Positions 46,301 to 58,300 of a stretch of 64,000 nucleotides of DNA are shown here, one piece after another. Position 1 is the first letter of the stretch. Each line of letters starts with the position of its first letter. The stretch is from Argyresthia goedartella (taxonomy: Eukaryota; Arthropoda; Insecta; Lepidoptera; Argyresthiidae), in the NCBI GenBank assembly GCA_949825045.1, contig OX463809.1, positions 5,731,501 through 5,795,500 of the forward strand, read 5' to 3'. The notes under the pieces were generated by a model that saw only the letters and a program-made list of their open reading frames with translations, had not been told where the DNA came from and searched no databases. The translations under genes were made by a program, and so were the position numbers.

Positions 46301-49300
46301 CCCCGTTTTTTTAACATTTTCCGTTATTTCTTCGCTCTTAATAGTTGCAGCGTGATGTTATATAGCCTAAAGCCTTCCTCGATTAATGGTCTATTCAACA
46401 CAAAAAGTTTTTTTCAATTCGAACCAGTAGTTCCTAAGATTAGCGCGTTCAAACAAACAAACTCTTCAGCTTTATAATATTAGTATAGATGATACTGATG
46501 CTGGAAACTTCACTTTTCGCTTGTTGCAGTCCTTAGGATTGGCTTCACTTTTGTTTCTGATGGTCTTTATTTGTTCATCGCCAATAGTCACCACAAATTT
46601 CGTTTCATCGCTCCATATTATTTGACGCCTAGTCCAGTTCTAATGTTCACTAACGAATTTTAAACTTTTTTTTGCTTTGGCAGCGCAGTCTGTAAAAACT
46701 TTTCATTCCCATTTCAACACCATTGAAGACTCTTTTGCAAGTGTCGACTGAAACATCTTTCTGGATCATGTTCCGCCATTGCACAGTGAGTTCTCATGCT
46801 CGAGCACGACGATTTTTATTATGTTCTTCAGAACACTGTTCTCTGCGTCACTTGTGATGCGGGGACGGCCGGTCTTCTTCAAACTTGCTACTGATTTGTG
46901 TTGTTTATAATTCTGGTTGATTGACTGGATGGTAGACCTTGGTAGTAACAGTTCTTTGCATGTTCGGTACCCCTTTATTGCAAATACTTTTCTGTCTTTA
47001 ACTGAGGTTAAACTCAACATAGCTGAACTTTTTTGCATCGATTAGGAACTAGATAAACTATTTTGATTGCACCGAGACTTGGTTAAATCGAGGAATATAG
47101 AAATTTCACAAGATATTATGCAATAATTACAACGTTAAAATTAAGTAGAATAAAGAGCGAAACTGCGATACAACATGTTAATATAAATATTTGGGTTCTT
47201 GTTTGTCAATATACGACCAGACGAAGTATTCTGCATTTGTGCTCGTAGTAATATGGGCAAGCTACAGCCGAATATTTATGTCGCACAGGAGTATGTGTCG
47301 GACATGACTGCCGAGGAGCTGCGCGAGTACCTGCGCGCGCTGCTGGTGGCGCTGCGGAGAGTGCACTCCTTCGGGGTCATACACCGGGACGTCAAGCCCA
47401 GCAACTTCCTCTATGACAGGGAGAACAAGAGGTTATTACTTTCTGACAGTTTCTAAGGTATCCATATTTTGCAATACAGTTAGCAAATCAGGATAAAGAT
47501 GCGTTATTTCAAATCATCCTAGTACATTATGCATCCATTTAAATTTGAACTTCGTGTCATACATACATCAATCGAAACTTTCTGACAGTTTCTAAGGTAT
47601 CCATATTTTGCAATATAGTTAGCTAAAGATGTGTTATTTCATATCATCTTATAGGAGTAAATCATTTTGCATCCATGTCAATTTTAACTTCGTGTCATAC
47701 ATACATACATCAAACGAAACTTTAGAAGTTAGTTATTTGGGACACCCTTAAGATGTCCTGACCCGAATCTAAGATTGAAAACTAGAAAACGAATGAGTGA
47801 TTCAAAGAGTCCGTCCGACGTTTTACTCAAAATCTACTAGTAGTGTAATCATTAGTTTCGTCCACAGATACTTGCTGGTAGACTTCGGTCTGGCGCAGCG
47901 CATTACGCCCGCGCCGGCTACGCCGGAGGGTGACACGCGCGTCTCAGTCGCCCTGCCCCCCGCCCCTGCCGCCCCTGCCGCCGGCGTCGCGGAGCCGCCG
48001 CCCGCGCACGCCAACAACAACCTGCTGAAGAGGGCAAGGACTGAGGAGGTGAGTCACACTCACACCTCGGAAACCCACATTACAGATTGTTCCTAGAGGT
48101 AAAGTTATTCCAAACAAATGACAGAATGTTTGCTTCTACTGAATACTATGACGACATTTTATTTTAATTAGCTTGCAGAGCCTGCTTAGTTTCTATGAAA
48201 TTTGATCTCTATATCTCCTTTGCTTCTGGAGTTACGAAAATGTCCGTGTCACTTGAAGATTCCATTTTCATAATAAAATTATTAACTACAGTTGCTTAGT
48301 TTTTCACGCACGTATTTCTCAGTGAAAATTAGCTCTTTTACATTCCCGTCCCGCCTTTTTTTTCTTGCATTTAATTATTTATAGCCAGTATTTTTTTTAA
48401 GCCTAGCACACACATCACTTCACACGCAGCCTGTGTAACTTCATACGGCCGTGGCCACCAAACGAACGCATTGTAAACCTAGGCTTTTAGTAACTTGACA
48501 TATGCCACCTCTTTGGTTGCGCGATTTAAAAGAAAACTAAAACAATGCAGTGATGGATTTCCATAGATTTTTTCTGCTCTAGACTCTAGAGCCGTAGGCG
48601 AGGTTGGATAATTAAGTCGAGGATAAAATGGATTTTAAGACCGCATTATACATTCTGCTTTTCACTTCGATCCAGTGGCGGCTTTGACCCTCAATACTTA
48701 CTGAGGCGCCGCGCCGCCCGATAGAAAAAATTGCCAGGTGCGGGTCATACTTGCGGACTTAGGGCTCCGTACTATGGAAAGTTTAAGATATTAAAAATAA
48801 ACGTTCTATTTTCACCGATCTTAACGTCTAATAACTTAAGTGACGATGTATGTGTATAGTCAGCATACTTATTAGATAAAATCTCTCAGTCAGACATTTT
48901 GTCATTCATATCACAGTCATTAAAATAAGTAAAATGTAGATTTATGACGGCTCAAAAGAACGCACGGCCAGCAATACAATTTTTGCAAGTAGGTACTTCC
49001 GCATAGCCAAATATAACGATCATACCACGAGCTTTGAAATGAACGGACGAACGTTTTCCTACCATTCTTTAAGTCATTTTTATACAATTTTTTAAATTCA
49101 GGTCAGGGGTGGAAACACGTTTTAATGATATTTTTCCGATTCATTGCGCAATGCAAACGGGATTATTAGTAATAAAGCTAAAATATCAAATCTTGGGTGC
49201 TATCGAACCAACTGAATCATGACCCACAATGGAACCTTGTAAAATTAACACCGTGCACTGAGTCAAACAGTCGCGATTCTACAATTATAGAATCGCGACT

Positions 49301-52300
49301 GTTACAAGGTTCCATTGTGGGTCAGGATTCACTTTTGTCGATAGTACATGACAAATTACGCACGAACTGCCGCGAGACTGGCCTACCTACAAATTATAAG
49401 AATAAAAACGCTTCAATAGCTAGCCGTGTCCGGTCCGCGACTGATGGCGATTCTGACGAATGGCGCCGAACCGTCTCGGTTGGGGGTTCGGGACTCGTCG
49501 GTGTGACATGTCTTCTCACTCTACCCAATACAACGAATATATCTCCATCCTTCGTTAGGCGCTCGACTGAAGGCACCTCTCTGCCCCTCGTAACAAGATA
49601 ATGATTAACCCGGACTCATCAAAAAACGACTCTGATACAAGGTAATAGGATTCTCCTAATTCGTCCCGTTAAATTTGTAAAATATCTGTTGCTTAATGCT
49701 ATAGAGGCGCTTTTTTTTAAAACATCCAGCCTCACGCCGCCGGCCGCAGCAGCATTACAGCAGTCCAAATAGGCAAAGCAAATTGTGTGCTATGGCTACG
49801 TACAGAAGGTCGCGCCGCGGGTGGGTAAAATAGAAATGGTTTTCGGTTCAGCGATGATCGCGGGAATTTCGGCAGGATGTCCAATTTTGAAGTAGGCTAG
49901 TTTTTATACTATAGATTAATTAATAAAAAAATATTGTACCGTACACTAAGTGCATTTATGTATTTGTATTTTGATGTAGGTGGTAGGTAGGGTGCATAGT
50001 GAGAGGTGAGGCGCAGCCTAAGTTGCCTCCCCTGGAAAACCGCCACTGCTTCGATTACGAGGAAATAAAACAGTGATAATGTAAAAAATATTTACGTTCT
50101 AAGATAAATTTGCTTGGATTTAGGCTGCAATGTCTGATCAATAACTCCCTTTGCTTTTTTTTCCATTAGTGTGTTAGGTGTAAGTATTAATTCCTCTTCA
50201 CTTGACGACGTATTAATTAACTTTCGTAAAACAACAAGTTTTCCAAAGAAAACGACTAAATAAATGTCAAAAACAAGTCACTCTCTTTCCCGCCATTGTA
50301 TTTTTTTTAATGATCTGGATGTCATTTTTAGCTTAGGTCGTACGCGATACTGCCGAGTCATACCTTGTTTTTTAATGATTTTGATAATAATACTGGTTTT
50401 TATTAGTTTTTTGTTTATTATATTTTACTATGCAACATAGAATGTTAATAAATTAAAGTAAATTTATTAAAATAACAAGTTTATTTAATGCAGTAACCTC
50501 GTTTGTCAGGCTGAATGGCTCAATTGTCTTAGTCTAGATGATGACAACACTTTATGCAATAGTGCATAAAATGCGATTTTATCATCCAGCATAAAGAAGG
50601 AGTTTTCAAGCATGAGAAGTGAAATAGTACATTTCTTACGAGTTCGCAAAGGCTTATATACGAAACGAAAAGATAACGGCACTGGGCCGAAGGACAGGGG
50701 TCGTAGCGAGGTTCGTAAAGAAGGCTCTTCGAAAGAGTTACGAATAGATTTTTTCCGCCTGAGAACCCAAACAGCAAAGGTGCTATTTTGAGGTTAGAAG
50801 GTGGAAAAACGATTTTTACTTTACTTTATACTTTAAGACAGAAGATACAGATGTATCAAAATGCAAACTACAGGTACAAAGGCGAGCTTATCTCTAAAAA
50901 GTATTTCTTCCAGAAAACCACATGAGTACTAAATAATTGTTCCAGGACCTTTCGCCTCCGGTAGCTAAGAGAGTAGCGTTGGACCTAACTGTGGGACCAA
51001 AAAGTAACCATGCTCTGGCGACCGCGACGGCGCCGGGTACAGTTGCTCTAGCCGCCCCCGCCCCCGCCCCCGCCTCCGCCCCGAGCATTGTACAACCACA
51101 AGCGGCGGATCCGAAGGTATCATTTACATTTCTTTGTATTTCAATTGGGATGTCTCACTTCTTTGTTAACTGTAGCGCTTTTACATGGTATTTGATTTTG
51201 GTGTGGCTTGCGATTTATACATATTTGCTGGGCATATGCCTTACCCAAAGCACGCTATTTGTTCTGATTATGATGCTATTGTGATCCATTGCTACCCAGC
51301 CATCTATATTTTTGCGAATTCCTTGTCGTATTTGTTGTGATTGATACCACTACACTGTAGAAAACATGCATTGATTTTATTTTTGCTTTAATTTTTACGA
51401 ATATCATGATGTACCTTCTCTCACCCCACCTTAGAGAGGTGACATGACAGCTCCCTCGAACGCCAAGAAACCTGTCGGGGCCTGTACTGATTTTAGGTTT
51501 CCTTATAGGCCTCGCCAATATAACGCTTTACGAGCACAATAAAAACATTTTCACTCCACTGCTCAGAAAAAGTCTGTAATGGGGCCGCAAAAAAATAAAT
51601 ACCTAGTTAACCAGGACAACAAAAATATTTCTGGTCTGTTTGAACGGCCAGAAAAAAGTTGTTAGCTTGTTTTGTTATGGTTCTGTGAGATGTCAATAGA
51701 TGGCGCTTCATGCCGTGTCGGTTTTTACCGGCAGCGTGCGTCATGCCGTCGCGTCGGTAAAAGCGTGCCAGACTTGAGCTGTCAATTGCGGTAGATGGCA
51801 AACTCTGCCAGGAGTTCCAAACCTAATTGTTCCATAAATGTATTTTCTGTATAATTGTTTTTATTTCCTTGCAGTAGTTGGGAAAAGCACTAACTAAAGT
51901 CTTGGCCAACAGTGCAATAGATGGACACTTCTCTCAAATTCACTCCTTATATTCCTCATACCCAAATGGGTAAATAAATATTCCTCATTTTCCAGCCTCT
52001 ACAACAATGTACTATTACAATGCGTTTGTGTCTGCTACATTTGTTTGCTGTACAGAGCAAATGCTTGTTTTCTTTATAGGATTCTCGGTGTAATTTTTAT
52101 CGATCTCCTATCGATTGTTTGTTACTCTGCTTAGAGTGAATCTTTCCGTCCCTTGTACTATTGTGATTGTCCAAAAAGTGACGCATGAGCATGCATCGTT
52201 TGTGAAGCTAACTGCGTGGTGTTCCCGTAGACAGGCTTGGGCGGCGGTGCGACATGCGCGTGCTGGGGGCGCGGCGCCGTGTGCGCGGCGTGCTGCGGCC

Positions 52301-55300
52301 GCGCGGCGCCACGGGCCTGCCGTGCCGGCACGTGCGGCTTCCGCCCGCCAGAGGTGCTGCTCAAGTGTCCCAACCAGGGCACCGGTGAGTGCGACACATA
52401 CCACATACAACAGATGTACTACACGTCATAATGTCCTTCACCGTCCTACTGAAGCGTCGAGGGCGAGAGCAAGCGAGAGAGGGAGGGGAATGCATTTCTT
52501 GCTGAAGCCAAGTTTACTTTGTGCCGCAGTAGATACACAAAACCTAACTTTATTAGCATTCATATTAGCTATCGTATCCCAACTCGTGAAATACCTAGTA
52601 TTGAGCTGTTCGGTGGTAATCTGTGATCTTCATCATCAGTTCCACTTCATCAAGTCACGCTTCCTGTGACGAGAGAAAATGCACGAGTTACGACACAAAA
52701 TACCCAAATTTTTATTATTTCAAGAGTTTGCTCGATTTCTCCATGATCCTATCATCAGGTCCTGACGACGTTGATAAAGGGAAATATTAAAGTGCACATC
52801 AAAAATACGGATTTGCACAGCAAATATCAAGGCAAAATGCTGCGGTAGCTTAGATGAAGGGTAAAGGGGGTGAGCGAAACGAAGCCCCCTTTATCCTTCG
52901 TGTTAGTTTGAACAAGCAAGAATAACAAAAAATACTTAAAACGAACTTGAGTACATATAAAATATTTAAAACAAAAAGTGTTTTTGCTGATCCTTTTTTG
53001 CTGTGCAAATCAGTATTTTTGATGTGCGATTAAATATTAGCCGTTGATAAATTGCTCTTCTGGTACGCGACCATTACCTCCTCTTCATCATGTGCATTAC
53101 GACGAGCATGCACTCTTAACAACTGTAATAAGTTAATTATAAATCCACAAGTCTTGGATGTTTTTATATATTTGTGAAGTAGCTGCGTCTGGTTCCCACG
53201 ACAGGTGTCCTAGTGATATGTATGTGTCTTTAGATGTCTGTTTCTATCGCAACCTGTCGGATATTTAGTTTTGAGCAGTTCCGGTGGCCAACTGCGGTCT
53301 TCATCATCAGTTCCACTCCACTAAATGACGCTTCTCGAGTTGTTCGATACATATAAAAAATTAAGTGGTGATCAAACTAATTTAGTCTTAAGAATCCTAT
53401 GAGTCTCATGTGATTACATTAATTTAATCACTACTTATTTTATTTAGATTCGAACAACTCGGCTTATATGCACGATTTACTATAAATACCATGGATGTCT
53501 CCTGGATCCCATCAGATCCTGACTTGGCGTCAGTGAGACCTATTGGAAAGAGGTCCCTTTCAAACAAATAATAATTTTCCAAATCGGTTCAGCCGTCTTC
53601 GAGAAATCGCTGAACATATATTAAAAAGACATCATAATTATTATCATCATAAAAGATCGACGAATTGAATATGCTCCTTTTTAGAAGTTTGTTAAATATC
53701 ACGGTCGGATCCCTTATGTAGAAACAAGGACGTCACAAACATATATCACTACCATCACCAATGTTTCGAAGAATTCCAATAGCTGTATTCACACTGGGTG
53801 CAGGGTGATCCATCGCGTGCGTCAGATCCAAGTTGTTTTATCGTTAGATCGGAGCCTGCCGCGCGCGATGGAGCGTGCCCTGCGGGTCCAGCTGACAGCT
53901 GCCTGACCGCGTCGTGTTTGTTGTTCGGTTGCTTGCAGCGGTGGACATGTGGGCGGCGGGCGTGGTGGTGGCGAGCGTGCTGTCAGCGCGCTACCCGTTC
54001 TTCCGCGCGGGCGACGACGCGGCCGCGCTCGCCGAGCTCACCGACCTGCTGGGCACGCAGCCGCTGACGAGAGCCGCGCACAAGCTCGGTGAGTGATGCC
54101 GCAAGCTTGCCGGGGCGCGGGGCGACTCCCGCGACCGACCCGACAACAAACGAGTTCCGTCAAACGTCAGTTGACCGGGGGTAAGCGCAACAAACTCACG
54201 CAAGCCGACACAATCGCTCCGTTTCGTTTACACGTTTATGGCGAACGAATCTTGACAAGAATGTAATAAGCTAGCAATACTCGTTCCGCATCGGCGAATA
54301 GGATACGTCAAATCGTCAGCGGTACTTATAGAGTCTGAGAGTTTGACCTGTATGTTTGTTGGTGCAGGTCGTCGCCTGCTGACGTCGCGTCACCGGCGCG
54401 GGCTGTGCCTGCGCAAGCTGTGCGCGCGTCTGCGCGGGGCTGCCCCCGCTCCCGCCGCCGCCGCCGCCGGGCCCGCGTGCGCACACTGCCGGCTGCCGCA
54501 GCCCAGCTGTCTGTGCCGCGACCCGGATGTGCCAGTGAGTAATATACCCATAGGATATCGTCACAGATGACAGAATAACAGTGTAAGCGCGGTATCGGCG
54601 CTTTCTGATCCCAATTCGAAGCATACTCTATTCGTGAACCTCACGCCACCACCTCATACAGGGTGTCCAAAAAGTCATATGTCACAGCGACACCGAAGGT
54701 AGCCGTGTCGCAGATGCATCGATCAAGCCTAACATGACATCAGTGAAAGTTGCATGTAATTCGAGAGTTTAATGAAAATCCCCATTTTAAAAGCTTTTAT
54801 TTAACTTGAAATGTATGTAGTATGTTCGGGTCAAATCTTTTGGGTTCCGATTACCGATTGAGCTGAAATTTTGCACGCATATGTAAATCGGATGACAATA
54901 CAATATTTTGATAACATGGAGCTGATCTGATGATGGACCCGGGAGGTGGCCATGGGAATTCTGTAATAAAACGACGCAACTCTATCGAGTTTTTGTTTCG
55001 TCGTGACATTACCTTTGGCCCTATTTAATATTTTTATGACATGGAGCTGATTTGATGATGGAATCGGAAGTTGGCCATGGAAAATATGTGGCAAAACGAC
55101 GCAACCCTATCGAGTTTGAGCTCATTTGATTTGTCTGGAGAAGTAAGTATTCTAGTTCAGTGACATCTTCAGAATTTCTCTAATCCCTCACAGCGTCGTG
55201 GTGGCACAGAATACCATTTTTAGGGTTCCGTACCCGAAGGGTTCCAAATGGGACCCTATTACTAAGACTCCGCTGTCCGGCCGTCCGTCTGCCACCAGGC

Positions 55301-58300
55301 TGTATCTCACGAACCGTGATAGTTAGACAGTTGAAATTTTCACAGATGATGTATTTATGTTGCCGCTATAACAACAAATACTAAAAAACAGGATAAAAGA
55401 AATATTTAAGGGGGCTCCCATACAACAATTCTTTCAATACCACATACAAACTTATGGATGCACCTGGTTACGTACATGGAGTGTGAAAGTAACCGCACCA
55501 ATAACTTTGTAAACAATATTTTGCTGTGTAAAATCCAAACTATTCACTCCACACCATCGCTTCCATTGAACGGTGGTACGGAACCCTTCGTGCGCGATTT
55601 AGACTCGCACTTGACCGGTTTTCTTAATTATTCACCCGATTACAATGAGTGATATCTCAAAAAATTCATTTTCATAGCCCCATTCTTCTAACGTTTTACA
55701 ACCCCTAAACCTTTATGGAATGAGACAAGTTTGGTCTCATTCGTTTTCACACATCCTCAGATATGCGTGTCCTTTTTTGAAATTCAGGATTGATTGGTTA
55801 AAAATAGATAAAATGCTGGAGCGTTTTTGTCAAAAAAGTGAATGTTTAGATTCTTATATTTACCAAAATATATAATATTTCTTAAAAATCAAGACTTACT
55901 AGTTTTTCATAATATCTCAATCATGTAATATTTTTTTGAAAATCGGACAAAGTTCAATGGGTGGAAAACGGTATCGCTTTTTGTATAGCGCGCAAACTAT
56001 CCTCTTAATACTAGTAGGCACCGCAAACGCGTTCAAATGTATGAGAACCGAGCGTGTATAAAAAATACACTAACCCCGATAAATTGGATTTATTTTACAT
56101 AAAAATAGTGGACGTAAAGAATGATTTTAATTCTGTTGAGCAGGATGTCATCTTGAGGGGGTGTTATCTTGTTGTCCTACTTGGTACCCTTTCCTGCACC
56201 AGTGCTACAGTGACCCAAGTCGCTCCAAGCAGCTCTCCGCACATGTTGCCTTAACAACTTTAAAAACTTATTCAATTCGGACTGCTCCGGTTTAGTTGTA
56301 TAGGCAGGCAACTTTGAGGCAGTTTTAAAGGATTTACTGGAGCGCAGCATCAATGTGGAAAGGTCCTCGTCTCAGTGGGTGCAGGCTGCGCTGCCCGTCC
56401 GGCATAGGGGTTTAGTTGTGAGGCGCTTACAGGACACTGAGCTTCCAGCCCTTCGTATGGAGTTGTGGCTCTCGTTACTCATATCTTGGGTATTCATGTT
56501 GACGGGTTTCGCATCCCATTTGCGGAAGAGGCGGAGGTCTTATGGAGAGCTCGTTATCCTGGGACTGATCTGCCGAAAAGGCTAATTAGACAGCGATCTT
56601 GGGACGAGCTAATGTGCGAGGTCACTCGCGATGAGCTACTTGCTCAGGACCGGAATTGGCGCGGTTGCGTGCGGTGTTACCTTCCCCACAGCTAGACACA
56701 CTCTTAGACAATGACTCTTTACGTGTGGCAGTCGCCTTGCGTTTGGGTTGCACTATCTGCCAGCCGCATCGATGTGTTTGTTGGGCATGGGTGGGCGAGT
56801 TGGGTCGCCATGGCTTACATTGTGTAAGGAGCGCTGGCAGGTTTTCGCGGCACCACGCAGTAAATGACATTATCTGTAGGGCGTTAGTTTCGGCTAACGT
56901 TCCGAGTGTGCTGGAGCCGCCAGGATTGTGCCGTTCGGATGGGAAGCGCCCTGACGGCCTGACCTTGGTTCCTTGTGAGAGAGGGCGTTATCTTTTGTGG
57001 GACGCTACATGCGTCTGTACTGTTGCAGCCTCCCACGGTGCAGCGATTGCGGCTTCCGCTGGTGCCGCGGCCAAATCAGCTGCTTGATTGAAGTGTCTTA
57101 AATATGCCGCTCCCGTGACGAACTACACTTTCGTGCCGCTGGCGGTTGAGACGACTGGGGTATGGAGGGCGCAGGGTATTTTTTTATTAGGGAGTTGGGA
57201 CGCCGCCTGAGGGACAAAGGTTTTGACGACCGCTCTGGGGCATTTCTTATGCAAAGGATTTCATTGGCAGTTCAACTTGGTAATGCTGCCAGCGTTATTG
57301 GAACTTTTGGCACGGTAATGTCCCGGGGCGGTTTATTCGCTTAATTTTAAGTTTTGATCTTTTGTAATTTTTTGATATTTAAATGTATGTATTATTAGTT
57401 CTAAGTATTTACTTTGAAAAAGAGCTACCTCTGAGTTTCTTGTGCGTTCTTCTCTGAGAAGTATCTGCTTTTGGAACGTACGCCTAGTACTACAGTAATT
57501 AAATGAATGTTTAAGTGATCCATGAACGTTTTACCTAATACTGAGGATAAGTAGAAACCCAAATTGTGGCCTAAATTACCCTAGATATATTCGTCATCAA
57601 CCTACGGTCTTTCCTTAGGCCTTCCATAGTATATTGCTTACTAAAACGCAGTGAACGTTTTTGCGAAAAATACGAATTTCCGCGCGAAAACAATATGGCA
57701 TCGAATGTTTTTTTTTGTTTGAAATTCGTCTGTCGAATAATCAAGTGCCATTCACCATAGACAAGGCTTTTTATCCTTTATTTCCGGTAAGACCTACCAA
57801 CATCTAACAAATAACCTGGGTTCACACATGAGCAATATTTCTATACAAAGTCTCTATCAGAGTTAGCGGGGTAGAATATAATGCGTATCGGCTCGTATGT
57901 AAAGTCTCTCTCTCAGAGCCAAAGGGCGTGACTATATATTTTTTTCTCGTATGGTGTAAGATTCTCAATCAGAGCCAACATGTTAAGTAACTATTCACGA
58001 TAACGAAGAAATTAAAAATGACATTAACAATGTAAAAAATGGGGATTTTTATTAAAAACATTAAACTGACGATTTCTCAAATTATATGTGACTTCCACTG
58101 AGGTCATGTTATGCTTGTTCGATGAATCGTGAGACAGGGCTACCTTCGGTGTCGCTGTGACGTATGACTTTTGGGACACCCTGTATAAAAGAGTGAATGG
58201 AATCGATTATTTGCTGAAAATCAAATATATAACGTCAATAATGTTCTCCATGTATATTTTAGTGTATGTAAAACCATGTGTAAAATATGAGGTTGCGCAT

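Larger units (their letters stand above)
54659..58183. mobile_element. Composite block between long inverted repeats, Cdc7 last intron
   Basis: CAGGGTGTCCAAAAAGTCAT at 54659 and its diverged complement ending 58183 (GACTTTTGGGACACCCTG) start inverted arms of about 125-150 bp (54659-54790 and 58035-58183). TA lies outside both ends. Inside are a tandem repeat, repeat family A copy 2 and a LINE-like ORF. It is either one DNA element with later insertions or two opposed MITE copies. Confidence 0.7.

Noticed and set aside
49197..49601. 134-codon frame in a Cdc7 intron
   Set aside because: Begins in a hairpin MITE and has no domain; no splice context links it to the gene.
52108..52410. Minus-strand frames opposite a kinase exon
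   Set aside because: Shadows of the GC-rich Cdc7 exon at 52231-52384.
53798..54067. 89-codon plus-strand frame
   Set aside because: Overlaps the Cdc7 exon 53939-54088 in the wrong frame and runs into intron.
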